Counted from the first letter of the stretch, positions 42,391 to 55,783 are shown. The stretch is DNA of 64,000 nucleotides from Talinum fruticosum (GCA_021018815.1 JAITYX010000004.1:1923501-1987500), one strand, 5' to 3'. The notes: a model not told the origin generated them from the letters alone. A program made the numbers and translations.

Positions 42391-43180
42391 ATTGATATGA
42401 CTCATATATTGATACATGTGAACTTTACCCTAAACATTATAGATATTATCTTGAAGTTTTTTTTTTAGTTTAATTTAATGAAATTAATTTATTTCTAGCA
42501 AAACAGGTATGCATGTGTAAGGCAAATAACACGAAAGTTTGATAAATATATTACACAAAGACTATAATTTGTATATATATTTATACATTTATAATCTGTT
42601 CGACTTTACATTAAAAAAATTAACATTTATTTTTAATTTACATTCGTTACTATCAAAGGTAATTATTATTAGTGTATTAAATTAGATTATTTAAAGGGAA
42701 TGTTAATTAATATTATATTATTAAAGAAGAACCCTACAGGATCCAAGGATGGAGATTTGGTGGGTTAGAGAGAGAAAGTGGACAAGACTGGTGAGGGAAG
42801 AAGGGATAAGGAAATTCATAACTAAATTTGGAGGTACATCGAGATTGAGATAACTGCCACAGATGAATCATACATATAATTGATCGATCGAGCATATGAT
42901 AGTCATGCAATGCAAAGGGGAGCCTCTCTGTCTCTCTCTCTCTCTCCCCCATAAAAGTCATATTTTGATCTTTATCAATTATAAGGCTTCTGCCTTTTTC
43001 GTCAGTTGTTGCCGTGGCTAACAAGAGAAAGCGTAGGAAGAGAGAGAGACAGACGCATGTACAGCCACACGAATGACAGATCGTTCTGACTCTTCAAATG
43101 CCCTAAGCTAGGCTAGCTACCTATATACGGCATATGCATGCCCACCCCCCAAAATTCGACAAGCTGTCGTACCTTAAAAT
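42391..43180. other. Mixed spacer, no gene seen
   Basis: Near 42598, TCTGTTCGACTTTACATTAAAAA looks like a single end of the TTATGTTCGT-type family. There are GA/TC-rich patches near 42765-42960. No coding sequence can be supported. Confidence 0.45.
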
Positions 43181-43182
43181 AA

Positions 43183-43380
43183 TCTGTAAGATTATAAGTA
43201 ATTATAAAAAAATTGTAAGGTTATAAAGAGTTATAAACAAATATGTAAGGATGTATAAGTAAATGTAAGAAGTTGTAAGCAAGTGTATTATAAAGTTAGT
43301 TATAAAAAGTTGTAAGGAGACTGTAAGAATATGTAATGAGTTGTAAAATTGTAAGTTAAAACTAAATGGAAGAGGACCTA
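43183..43380 (-). repeat. TTACAACTTCTTATAAC-type element, copy 3
   Basis: Plus-strand units GTAAGGTTATAAAGAGTTATAA and GTAAGAAGTTGTAAGC repeat with drift. The copy closes GTAAGTTAAAACTAAATGG then AGAGGACCTA, the same end as the copy at 41715-41865. Confidence 0.65.
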
Positions 43381-43544
43381 AAGCCAAATTATTTTAAATT
43401 ATACATAAAGTTGATTTGGTTGTTAAATAAGTTAACTTAAAATGACCAGTTTTTCAATAAAATTTCGTAAATAAATTATCGGTATAATTGCAAATACAAT
43501 ATACTTATGACAATAACAACGAATAGATTCCTTTTTTTCGCATT

Positions 43545-43665
43545 CCTTTTTTAATTGAGTCTCCTTATTTCCAATGAAACCTTGTGATACATTTTAATAT
43601 AAATTTTATCATAAATTTTGTATTACCCATCGCAAAGCGAGACCTATTATGAAATAGATAGAGTA
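43545..43665 (-). mobile_element. Stowaway-like MITE fragment
   Basis: Minus-strand landmarks AAAATTTATGATAAAATTT and CACAAGGTTTCATTGG match the interior of the four fuller copies. Only about 120 bp is recognisable, and one end (GAAATAGATAGAGTAATT) is poorly conserved. Confidence 0.5.
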
Positions 43666-45073
43666 ATTTTTTAACAGCCAGTACAACTTTATTTACAAAA
43701 GAGGATACCAAGGTAAATGTTCGACATTATACACACTTGTAAAAAGAGTAAGATAATAAAGTGCATTATTTACAAAAGAGGAAAATATCTCATCTAAAAA
43801 AATTATATTAAGATAATATTTTTTTTAGTTTTTGTCCCATTATTATCAGAGCTCAGTTATTATAGATCAAAACAAAGAAAAAGAGTTTTCCCATGATTTT
43901 TTTTTTCATTTATAAAATTCGAATCTAAGACTTTATTTAAACAAAATAAGTATTAAACCACTAAAATTAACTTATTTAAACAGAATATGTTAAAGATAAT
44001 TAATTAACAATACAAGTGGCTTTTTTTAGTTGTTGGGTTTCGAGAGACCAAATCCATATATATATATATATATGATAGAGGGCTAATTTAATTTATGAGG
44101 ATAATATATAGGTCAAACAGGGAATACGCCAATACCTAACACCAATTAGGCAATAATATGATACGTAGTCCCACCATGAATCAATACTGTTTTTGGAAAC
44201 CTAATTTCGTGATGGAAGAAATAATTAATGAGAAATCTTTGTAACATTTTTTTTTTTGTCAACCATCTCAATAAAACCCTAAAGTGATGACGATTTTTTT
44301 TTCAACCATTAAACTCCCTCAACTCCAATCTAAAATTCAACTTAATTTGAATAATTTCTTTTCTTTTTATTCAGGGTTTTTTATAGTTACGTTAACAATA
44401 ATTTAAGCTAATTGTTTTCTCGTAAGAAATGAAATATATTCTTATACAGTAAATTTTCTCCATTTATAGTAATACTCGAAAACATACTTAATTCATACAA
44501 TCAAGTGTTGGCTCATTTTAACAACCTGTATTAACGAATGATCTATTAAATGTATGCCAAATCCACTCTGAATTTATATTTTTAAAATATCTTAGTCATA
44601 CCTCACGATACAAGCTTCGTGTTATAATTTTATATTTTTATTTATATTATTTTTGGTCCGAAGCTTGATTTTATAATTAGTTGACAAGAAAGAGGACACG
44701 AAAACTAGAGTAGTGTGGAAATGATTAAAAGAAGTGTTAATTAAAAATAATAAAGAGCTGACTTTAATCTTGTGGTTGAATCACTCTACTGTGCTCCTCA
44801 CCTGTTCATCCGGCAGAGATTTATTAAATCCAAATTGACAATCAAAGACTGTAATTAATTAATATAATTAATCCATCAATAATTAGCAAGTCGCATTAAT
44901 TAAGCTGGATATTCAAATCAGTTTACGTGGAACAAATGTGACCATATTGCATGGCAATAAAATCAGATTTGCCGCTTCCAAATGATTAATTTTTTTATTT
45001 TGTATTTGTTTATTTTTTAAGAGTAGGTAGCACTAATATAATTTTTTTTTGATAGAAGTAGCACTAATATAAT
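43666..45073. other. Gene-free A/T-rich interval
   Basis: Short AT tract near 44057-44072 and poly-T runs. I see no protein similarity. Confidence 0.55.
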
Positions 45074-45399
45074 ACTGCGTCGGTTCAAAATTAATTTATT
45101 TTTTGTTTTGCAAGTCTATACTATTAAGCAAAAAAAAATATCATTAATTAATTAATTAAGGTTATGAGAAAATACCAAGAAAAATAAATTTTATGACAAA
45201 ATTTGTGTTGAAAAACTAAGTTACCCCAAGATTTTATTAGAAATGAAGAAAATTAATGAAAAAAGAAGAGAAAAAATAATTAATAAAGATAAAATTGGTA
45301 AAATAGTCATTAACACGTTATTGGAATTGTAAAGTCACAATATTGTGAAACAAAAAAGTTAAGTTAAAATGATTAATATTTTGAAATGGAGGGAGTAGA
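45074..45399 (+). mobile_element. Stowaway-like MITE, copy 4
   Basis: It starts CTGCGTCGGTTCAAAATTAA after TA and ends AATATTTTGAAATGGAGGGAG followed by TA. Interior landmarks (AAGGTTATGAGAAAATACC, TTATTGGAATTGTAAAGT) match copies 1 and 3. It is longer than the others because of an internal AATTAATTAATTAA stretch near the left end. Confidence 0.8.
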
Positions 45400-45639
45400 A
45401 TTGATTATCGTAAAATATCTGGATTTAATGTGTTTCATTTTACTCAATAATAAAACTTTTGTAATTGACATTTGTAATTTTAATTTTAATTAGTTTTGTA
45501 AATAAATATATTTATTCGAAAAAAAAACACATAAAAATAGTTCAAGTTGAAGAATCTATCACATTAGTATTACAGATTTTAGAGTATAATATGTTATTCT
45601 AGGGTCAGATTACATACAATTAATTTTTAGTATCAAAAG

Positions 45640-45830
45640 TGTGGTGTCTTTTTGTATGAGTTTGATACGATCGTAGAAGATTTGCTTTCACTTAGTAGTC
45701 AATTTGATAATTGTCTTTGGTCTCATGTCAAGCGAGATGGGAATTTAATCGCCCACTCATTGGTAAAGCTTGTTTTAGGTGAGTCGAAGAAGGTTTGAGT
45801 TGGGGTGTGTCCCAACAAGATTCAGATAAT
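45640..45830 (+). pseudogene. LINE RNase H-like domain remnant
   Basis: A plus-strand frame reads FDTIVEDLLSLSSQFDN then WSHVKRDGNLIAHSLVKL. The second part matches the conserved end of the RVT_3 RNase H-like domain (W.HV.R.GN..AH.LA) found in plant LINEs. It closes within about 20 codons and lacks the catalytic N-terminal part. It is an isolated decayed fragment. Confidence 0.68.
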
Positions 45831-47671
45831 TTTCAAAATATGTATATATAATTTTCATAATCTACCGATTTTTTCATATATCTATAGAATTTTAAATAAC
45901 ATAAAATAAAATAAAAATTCAGATGCAACGAACATAACGAAAACTACCACGCAAAAAGAAAGCAAAAAATAATAAAGGAGGTGAAGAGGTCACCATTATA
46001 TTTGTATATTAACATTTTTAAATATTTTTTGGTCAATTAATTAAATAATTATCTGTATATCAACAACGAATATATAACAAATTCGTACGGTAGGTAGAGT
46101 CTCTTTTTCTGGAAGCTTGGAACCTTTTTATGTGTTTTCCTTTTTAAAAAAAAAATATGGAGTATTAAAAATCCAATGATCTATTTACTTATATATTCAT
46201 TCTTTACTAACAGTTAAATTAATTCTTGGTCCAATTTTTTAAAAAAATTCCACCAAGAACGGAAATATTTATAAAGTAAAATCTTCACACTATCTAATTT
46301 ATTTTACTAATAATAATATATGATGTTTGGCATATTTATCCAATTGATATTTCATGGTAGCAAAAGCCAAAAGATAAGAATACTAATGTTTAGGATTTTG
46401 TTCTCTTTAATTTATTTTTTACACATTAATAAATAAGCTAAATAATAATTAAAAAATTAAATTTTACAAATAAGTTTCTTAAATAAGTTCACAATAAGTT
46501 TAGAATAAGTTCATTCAGAACAAATTTTAAAAGATCGGTGAAAATTAGTTGTAGAAACAAGGGCTTGATAGGAACCTTCATGTCAACCATTCCGACATTC
46601 TTGTACTTAATAACTTCGATAATTGACCCAATCTAATGTTTGAAGATATATTAGTCAACATAATTTCGAATATTTAAAAAAGAGAGTCATTTTAGGAGAA
46701 TTATAAAACATAGATTGCCACTTTGTTGAATAAAAGAGATTGATCTTATGAGTGAAATAAATTCATCCAATATCAATAAATCTATTTCGTACAATGATTT
46801 ATGTAAAAGAAGTTCTATTTTTTTATAAAAAAAGTGTATTATTATATGATTTATATTATTGTATTATGAGATTTTTTTATATATAAAACAAAAAACTATG
46901 GACTCCTTTGGATTTGGTGCAGATAATTTGGTGTGGCATTTTTCTAATTTACATCTTGGTTGACCATCAATTTTAGCCAATAATATCAAGGGAATATATA
47001 TATTTATACTACTATTAATATTGGTCAGATAAATTTTACATTAATATCCCTTGTGTAAGTTTTCAGGTCACATCAATAGAATTTTTAACTTTTAAATATG
47101 GACCAGATGGTTTCAAACTAGTATTAAAAATCACATAAATCACTATATATTAGTATATATGTATTAGTATATCGAAAGAAGACATGGTAGGTGAAAAGTC
47201 TCTCGTGTGTACCACGAGGCAATGAGGTGCACTAATTGCCTCCTGAATTCATTTGTAAAATATCCCAAAAAATTACACTATAAATTCCCTTTCCCCCAAA
47301 AAAAAGCGTGTAATAATGCATTATGCGCATAGACAAACGTTAAAAAGAGGTTTTTAATCTAAAACGAATAAATATATATATGCGTAATTAATTATTTTAT
47401 CTAGTTACCTACAATCAGACTTAAAAAGAAATTAACGATGTTTGTGTTTTTTTCACCAACTTGTATAATGATCAACACATTTTATTGCATTTTTATTTTA
47501 GAGGAGGAAGAAGATCAAACCAAATCAAGAAGGAAAAAAGAAAATAAAATAAAATTAGTCCTCTTGGAAAAATGGAAAGGACCAATTCTAAAAAGAAAAA
47601 AATAAAAAATATGCACACAAATTAATTTGATTTCACACACCCACACACAAATTACTTAGAAGGGGAAAAAG
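45831..47671. other. Gene-free interval downstream of the ERF gene
   Basis: A/T-rich with many poly-A/T runs. It includes the 3' flank of the ERF gene (CACACA-rich near 47630-47650). No further gene is seen. Confidence 0.55.
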
Positions 47672-48402
47672 TTAAGTGTCATAATTCCACAAAAGCCCTT
47701 CAAACCCGGTGGAAATTACAGTATCTGGCACCACTGCGAAATCCATATCTTCAACAGTTTGCAACCATGGCGGATGAAAAAACCACCCATCAAAACCACA
47801 ATTATCGAAGCTGTAAACCAAATCGCTCCCCAACTCGCCCGAGTCCAGGCTCGGCAGCTCAACGATCTCCCCTAACTCTTCCGAGTTTCCTAGCTCCATT
47901 GGTGACGAGTAGGAGGAGGAGGAGGAGAGAGAAGACGAAGATGAAGAAGAGGAAAGTGGGCGGTCCAAATTCTCCATGGAGGCAGCCTTAGCGGCGGCCG
48001 CTTGGATGTCACGCGGGCTGAGGGAAACAGGTCGGGGCAGCGACCCGGATAGCTCGGGGAAGTTGAGAATTGCTGAGTCGCCCTTGATGCTCAACGCAGC
48101 CACGTCGTGGGCCCGGGCCGCCATTTCCGGGTTCGGGAATGTTCCTAGCCATATTCGGGACTTTTTCCTGGGCTCTCTGATTTCGGATACCCATTTACCC
48201 CACGCCCGCATTCGGACCCCCGGTACACCGGGTGCTTTCCCCTGTCTCTGACCCGCTTCGCCTTCGGGTTGGCGGCCGAGTTGAACAGAGTGGACTCAGT
48301 CGACGATGGACTACAATTGCTGTTATGATCGGTGGTGGTGGTAGTCGTGGTGGTGAACTCAGTTTCTGAATTGATAGCTAAGGGCATTTTAGTCATTATC
48401 AA
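47672..48402 (-). CDS. DREB A-4/TINY-type AP2/ERF transcription factor, one frame break
   Basis: Intronless, 731 nt; allowing for one lost base, 243 aa. The N-terminus is Thr/Ser-rich. A basic [16 protein letters not shown] start of the AP2 domain lies in one frame. The rest follows in another: [39 protein letters not shown] and [15 protein letters not shown], then [37 protein letters not shown] and the [14 protein letters not shown] tail are typical of ERF group III (DREB A-4, TINY-like), nuclear factors that bind DRE/CRT or related GCC-type elements in stress and growth control. The C-terminus is Ser-rich, then acidic ([19 protein letters not shown]), a likely activation region. The frame breaks at the C5 run 48217-48221, between YRG and the VRMR motif, where a sixth C would restore it. 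The start at 48402 is the first in-frame Met; 48387 is an alternative. Confidence 0.9.
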
Positions 48403-50865
48403 CCCTTTTGTTTGTTTCTTGGTTCCCTCTCGCTTCTATAGTCTCCGTAATAGCAACAACAGTCACCAGTGTTGGGTCCGTGGGATTCCTTGTCACCTCA
48501 ATGAAGCATGCTCTTTTTCATACTTTTTACGAACTTAAACCCAACGAATGATCAAAATGATCGTTATCTCTTCTAGTCCCGAGACAAAAGAAAGACAAAT
48601 TGATGTTATTTTAGACAGGATGTAGAAGTCGATGAGAAATATGCTTGATTGGTTTAGGAAAAAGTACGATGGATAGACAAGTTTTGTGAAAAATAGAAGT
48701 GGAAGAAGCAATTGAAGGATAGTATGGAAGTTTAGTATGGAAGTTTATGGAAGATTGATACCATCATTTCCCAATCACTCCTGCAAGTCTTATAAGGAAA
48801 GAGGAGAGAGGGAGAGGACAAGGGCGAGGGACCCAGAAAAAGGAATGGGTCAGACACCCAATGGATAGGGAGGTAGGGTCATCTTTCTTCACACATACAG
48901 CTTCCTCTCCCCCTCCAATTATGTCACTGAATTCTGCCCTCATTTTCACCCCTCTGCATCTCATCTTCTACTATTGACACCAACAGTGACAAAGTTCGTA
49001 ATTCGGTATTTACCCGGTCACTTGTTGAACAAGTAGTTTTATCGAACAGTAGTTCTTCTGTCGAACAATTAAACCACTAAAATAATTGTCGATTAGTTGG
49101 TCAAACAACTATCGGTTATATTAACATCTAATGTAATTAGTTATATAAATAAATGATAATTATGAGGGCATGAGCTATAAGGCACTGAAGAACAGTAATG
49201 TTAGTTTGTCCTCTACATGCAGCTTGCATATATAAAATGTTATGTGTTCCATTAGTTACCACATCGCCCAATGTGGGCTTTGATTTTTGCCATTCAGCTG
49301 GTGGCCAATATTTTACTCGTACTTGAAAGGATGGAGGAATCAATGGTTTCAATTCAAGGGAGGCAAAACTCAAAAGGTCCCAAATAGTCCTTTGGAAGAG
49401 AGTTTTTTTTTTTTTTTTTTTGGGGGGTTGGGCGACACTATTTAGGATAAGGGGTAAAAGGGGGAAAATTGGGGAGGGGTGGGGTTGCATTATGATAGAT
49501 GAATTTTTTTGTATTATACTATTCACATTTTACTGTCTTGTGATATTAACAAATGATATAAAAAAATCTCTTAAATTTTAAAAATAATAAATTAGCATTT
49601 AATGTATCGTTTTTTACAGTTTATTATTCTAAAAAATTAAAGAGTAAAGTAATAAACTATTAAAATATCGTATCTCAGGATACTACAACTTATAATTCCG
49701 ACAAAATTGTAATGTAACATTATTCAAAGTAGCAATTGGGTTGGTTGAAGCAAGTATAAGAAAACAACAAAAAAAAAAAAAAGGAAAAAGAAGAAGAAGA
49801 AGAAGAAAGGAACCTATCGTTGAAATTTGGTCCTCACAATTGGAGGCAATGTTTATGAGAGAAGGGTATTAGACACTTGGACGGTAGGGGGTAATCCTTC
49901 ACTTTCTCCATATGAGGTAACCACCTAAGCTCAATAGTGACCTTTTCATACATACAACACCAAAAAATTCAATCATCCCAACCAATTACACATTTTATTA
50001 ATTATTTTATTAATTTTACTTTTTAAATCCAACATTATTAATTAATAATATATATAGCAATGGTATAATCCAAGGCATTGGTTATCAAATATCCCAATGT
50101 CCCTTTTGTTGAGGACTACATTCATTTGGTCCTCTCTTCTTCTACTCCCCTCCCCCTCACAGAAAGACAATTTAAGAGATTTTATCAAAAATGCCTTTCC
50201 AAGGGACCATTACCCCTAATGTGAAAGTTTGAGGCTAGATATTTTTTTCTCCTTGTATGTATTTCTTAGTTAGTTGCTTTCACAAAGAGAGTATTTCACA
50301 TCTACACTAGAGGCTCCTATTGATTTGTTTGCATAGTTGCATACATGGTAATTGATGACCATCTCCGAGTGGTTGGTAATCAACTGTGTTGTACAATTAT
50401 TGAGTTAATTAAGTGTGCCAATCTGTTTAAAAGAGGGTCAATGAAAGATCGTATCGGTGATCGGTACTCGTCAAGAATGGATAGACCTGTTTAGTGACTA
50501 GTAATATTATCATATTAATTTACATCCTAAATATAATTAAACTGCTACATACAATTGATTACTTATCATAATCAAATATTTGGTGAAAATTTTCATTATA
50601 AAATAACATTAAGTTTTTAATTACTATAGTTAACAGAAGACCATAGACCCCAAAAATAATAAACGAGATTCACTAAAAAAGAAAAAGGAGGGTGGGGGGA
50701 GATCCAAGAAATTGGACAAAATTGGAAGCTGCACAGAGAAGCAGCCATTATGATTGACGTACGTAGGGGTAAAACAACAGAGGCAACCAGCGATAGTAAA
50801 TTAGTAATAACAAAAACCTCTTCTTTTTTTTTTTTTTTTACCTCAACTTAATTTATGTTACCTTT
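48403..50865. other. ERF upstream region, no gene seen
   Basis: This is the promoter side of the ERF gene, with no TATA box I would defend. Poly-T near 49405-49422, (GAA)n near 49790-49807, and scattered A/T-rich sequence. The open frames have no recognisable domains. Confidence 0.5.
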
Positions 50866-50867
50866 AA

Positions 50868-51420
50868 ATTTTTTTTTTTATAGAATGATAAATTTCATTA
50901 ATAAAAAACATACGACATCTATAAAGATAATTCTCCAACAAGAATAAATTTAAAATAACAAAATAGATCTCTATTTCGGCAAAGTTAATGGTAAATATAC
51001 TTCCGCTCGTCTCCAAACTTGTAGCATCAATCCGGTCACAAATCGTGTTCTTCGACTTCACTATGTCTTTCCCGAATATCAGCAAGCTATTGTATAACTT
51101 CATATAATAGATCTTTGTGTGATATAATAGATCCAATATGAAGGAAATATCACTTTAATCGAGCCATATGAAATATCATTGTTGAATTATTCTCAATCAA
51201 AATCAATAAAACTAATTGATAAAAATATCAAAAACATACCATTTAATCGAATCAACAACCCTAATAAAACTTGCACGTATTGGCAAAAGAAATAACTCGT
51301 ACAAAGGCGAGAACTAAGACTCCCACAAGAAGAAGAGAAACCAAATTTTCACAAAAGGAGAGAAATCCAAACTCTCACAAAAAGGAGAAAAAATTTATTG
51401 AAAAGAAAATAACAATATTA
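50868..51420 (-). repeat. Dispersed retroposon-like repeat, copy B (uninterrupted)
   Basis: It aligns along its length with 35010-35520 and then directly with 36453-36590, without the hAT element. Shared stretches include AACAAAATAGATCTCTATTTCG, ATGGTAAATATACTTCCGCT, AGATCTTTGTGTGATATAATAG and GAAGGAAATATCACTTT. CACAAGAAG followed by AAGAGAAACC at about 51327-51345 is the empty target site. The poly-T at its left edge marks a minus-strand poly-A end. Confidence 0.75.
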
Positions 51421-54400
51421 ATTTTAACAACAAATACATACGTGTACAAACATACGGACACAAACTAGCGGAGTAGAAAATAAATGTACGATACTCGATA
51501 GTTTGATTTTCAACGCAATTACTATTCTGTACCTCATGTATTAGCTCGTAAAAGTCTTAGTAAATAGGAAAAATTATTACATGTATAAAATTACACACGC
51601 GCACATGCAAGTGCAATATAGAGAAAGGGGGTGGAGGGGCATAGAAGGCATAAATGGGAGAGCTATCTTTACTATTAGAGTTTATGAGTAAAAATTCTCA
51701 ATATTTTATACAATTGTTAAAGTGGATACTCATAAAAATAATTAATATACTTATAATATTTAAAGATGTTTAAAAGGGGACACTGTTGAATAAAATTTCT
51801 AACTCAAGCCGTGTGGGATTAACCTAGGAAGTCAAGGCTAGCTATACAGTATTTCAACATCTTTAGAATTAGGACTCTTCAAATTGTGCCCCCTATAAAG
51901 CCATTAATTTTTATTGTGGGTTTTTTCCTTTTGAAGTTAAAAGGCCGCTGAGTTTCGTCTCTATTATTCAAAAGGACCTATCATAAATTGAACTTGTATT
52001 ATCAATGAGGTCTTGATTTAATTATTAAGACTGAAGTTTTGAATATATTAGGTATCGAGTCCGATTTTCCTTTCCTTATTATATTATACTGCTCTTCGTA
52101 ATTCCTTTAAAAAGTAAATTAAATTCAAGGATAATTTTACAATGTGATTGCTCCGCAGGAAGTCTGATAGAAAATAATTTGCATCATATATGTAACACAT
52201 AAATATAAAATAAAAGAGTGGTAGAATTGAGAATTGAGAAGAGGTCACACAAAATCAAATCATAGTCACTTAAGGGAATCACTAATGAGAGTTTATAATG
52301 AAATTTTGATAGGGACTTTCAACTCCAAATGTTTTTGGCATGATAATAAAATTACAACCCCTAGTGGACTGTACATACTCGTGCTTTTCATTGTTTCTAT
52401 ACTTGTCAATTGCTGTCTTTTCTTTTACTCTTCTTAGCTGTGGCTGAGGTTTAGAACATCACATTTCAATAACTTCTTTTTTTGTTTTTGGCTTATTCCC
52501 TACTCTAATTATATTGAGGATGGTCAGTAGATATCGGATGACTTTTAAGTAACATGTCTCAAATTTGAATCTCATTAACCTTCGTAAAATAAAGCGAAGT
52601 CTATGCAGCATCCATATTTAAAGTTCAAATGATGATATTTGCGCGTGTCTATATTAATAGTTTGTACTTTTGCTTGAGATGGTTCCTTCGTAAACTTAAG
52701 TGGTAACTTGCACAAAGACCATAACCGTTCAATTTCTAACATGATCGAGCACGGAAATATAATGGACCGATCTGTACACACACGAGCATGCAGTCACACA
52801 TTAGAAGATCCCTATGGTCTATGAATCGCAACTGGGATCATCCATGAACTTGCCATTAATGGAAGATCCATATATATATATATATGCTTATAATAACCAA
52901 ACTTAACTTATCAAATCAGGAAAAAATTCCCAAATTTCTTTCCTCTTCACTGTTCCATTCACATGATGTTCATGTGATATATGCATGTTAATGGGAGCTG
53001 CAATAAAAGAAGATTGTTGAAATTACAGATGCTTCTGAAAAGAATTTGATGATGGAATTAACTCCCCACCTGAATCTAAGTATGGTAGGCCACAAGAGTC
53101 ATGTTTTTGAGCAAACAATTAGCAGCCCATACAGAGTCAGCTAGTCATGGGGACAAGACAAGCTAACCATGTATAAATGCACTCCAATACATTTCTTTTT
53201 CTAATATGTAGGTCCTTATCAAACCAAACCAGTGAAGGTAAGATACGGTCTGGACTCGGGAATTTAGGGGAGGGGGTATATGATTTGGGCTAGCTAGGTC
53301 GAGCCTAATATGTTCAACCCCGAATATCCCCATTTCAACTTGGACCCAGGACCTCCTAGTTTAAAAGATAGTCCATCATAAGATAAAACTGATGATATAT
53401 GTTTTTGGTGGGAAGAGGGGGAGGGGTTATTAAAACATGCATGCAGCTGATCAGCTGGGCCATAAGCATTGAATAGCCAACCACAGGTAGCAAATTAATG
53501 TCAAAGTCATTGAATTTTGACTTGATGAATAAAAACTTCTGACTTCCTGAGAAATCATCAGGCCATCCAATGCAAAAACAACTAATCTGAGGTGCATCAA
53601 CTAACTGTTAGGCCTCATAAACTATCACATTTATTAGCTACCCTCCCAGATTATCACAATGAAGTCCCAAGTCTCAAAGCTTCCTATATCACAACAATAA
53701 AACTGCTATTCATCAAAACAGAAAAGATACCTTCACACAAAAATTTTGTCAGAGAATATATCTGTAGTTTCAAGATTGGGAATTTGGCATCCAGAGCTTG
53801 TGCTTTCAATCAGATCACAAACTTACGTGACATCAATTGACTTATATATCAATCTAACCACGGGTCAGATGTCGAGGATAAGACTGTGTAGATCTGGGCT
53901 TCTCGATCGGAACCTCGTTGCAAAGGGATGGTACTATGTACATTTATCGTGACTCCTGTCTTTTATGGTGCATGCCAGGCATTCCAACGGTATAATTCAA
54001 TGCAGAGACAAACTAAACAGAGCAGGAATATAATTTGATATCAATTACAGCAAAGGTACCGCTATATTAAAGCACTGTATAAAAATTTTTGAGTTTTTTT
54101 TTTTTTCACTTTCTGACAAGAAAACTTCCAAGGATTTAACAGGATTAAGTATTGTCACACGAACAGTCATGGCTGTGCCTGTGAAGTCCTAACTATTGCA
54201 CTGTGATCTGGTAAACAATTTTATAGTCCAAAGTAGCAAACTAGATCATAAGTTCATAACATGAATTCAGTGCTGAGTTTCAGCAAGGGTACACCGAGTA
54301 TCATTTGAAGCATACACATGTCAGAAACAGTGTTGCCACTAAAAGCAGAAATGTATGTATTCGTGTAGGTGCCAGTTAGGATTCTTGGGATCATCAGAAA

Positions 54401-55783
54401 TGTATTTAGACATCGAAAACGCTTGCTTCGGATTTAATTTAATGTAAGAAGCAGATTACATTCCAGTGCTATGATCCACCATACAAGTTATCCATGATCT
54501 CAGCCACTTTGTCCTGCTAAACAAACTCAGACTTGTATAGGCCTTTTGTCTTATGATTGTTTCCACTATTAACCATAATCCCGATTCTATATTCATTGAT
54601 TTGTAAGGAGGGCAGTACAGATCAACGCTTTTAACATCACTCGTCTGGTTTCATCCATCAAAACACCAGTATCATACACTGACAATGTGAACGCTGAACA
54701 CCCAGATTTCTTCAGAATTTATTTTACTGCAACTCTTGATTTCAACATCCAAGTACTCATGTTAACCCCCTGGGAGGTCAGATATTACATGAGGTTTTGA
54801 TACCTAAATCTGACCAAGAAAAAGACTCATCCATGAACAATAGATCGAGTTTGGTCCAGCTTTCTGATCTCCAGTTTGTACCCATACAAAATCCTTTTTC
54901 CTGCATCTGCCTGCTAAAGCAACCCGAAACTAGTTTTGTGGAGGTGTATATTTGAAAGATCAGTTCGCACAAGCTCATAGCACAGAAATCCTGAAAAGAC
55001 TCAAGTTGAAACTAGTACAATTTACTATGATCAAAACAGAGCACTAGATGCTTAAAATTCTCACCAAAGTTCAGCCATTAGTGTTGATATCCATCTTACA
55101 GTAATCATAAATAATTGTCAAGGGGTTCTCCCTTTGAACAATATATAAAAAGAAATGTTTCCAAGTCTTCATTCCTGGCTAATTTTACCTGAAGTTCCCG
55201 AATTCTTGTACAAAAGTGTCCAATATCAATATGATGATGTCTTCGGGTGTTAGACTTGATCAACTTCTTGGATTTTGCAGGTTTTTAGGTTTACTTTAAA
55301 TGTTCAAGTATCCTATCCATGTGATACTTGGAATTGAAGTGTCCAAGCATCGTATCCATGTCTGAATGTCGTGCTTCTTGGTAACATGAATGTCGTGCTT
55401 CTTGGTAAGGCATTTGAGAAATTGCACGAAACAAAGGTGTTGAGAAATTGCATGAAACAAAGGTTGATGCTCTACACCGGGACATATTTCTGCACTTGTA
55501 TACCATACGAATGTTCTGTGCATTCTGCTTCAACCTTCTTCACAGCTGAAGTTGGTGCATTCAAAATCAAACAAACACAGAAACAAGGAAACATGAATTG
55601 CTCCAAATAACTCACTTGTTAAGGTTGGAATTTCCCTCGTCGATTATTTATAATTTCTTTTGGATGTGAAGTTATTTACATATGGACAAATAAAGAATGA
55701 ACAGATTGTTCTACCAACCTCCCCCCAAAAAAAAAACAGAAGATAAATTTGAAGAAAAAAGACTTCAATATCTGCCAAATGCA
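51421..55783. other. Downstream flank of the GT47 gene, no gene seen
   Basis: More than 4 kb without a supportable gene. The part nearest the glycosyltransferase (about 53000-55783) has more balanced composition and could include 3' UTR or a decayed gene, but I recognise no motif on either strand. Two small tandem duplications lie at 55364-55463. Confidence 0.45.
55364..55463. repeat. Two adjacent short tandem duplications
   Basis: GAATGTCGTGCTTCTTGGTAA occurs twice, 24 bp apart. Immediately after, TGAGAAATTGCA(C/T)GAAACAAAGG occurs twice, 28 bp apart. Each pair is nearly identical. No coding role can be assigned. Confidence 0.85.

Noticed and set aside
42734..43024. 96-codon minus-strand open frame
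   Set aside because: It crosses a GA/CT repeat, has no motif, and its composition does not differ from surrounding DNA.
49137..49526. 129-codon minus-strand open frame
   Set aside because: It has no recognisable domain, includes a poly-Lys run from a poly-T tract, and no neighbouring exons fit it.
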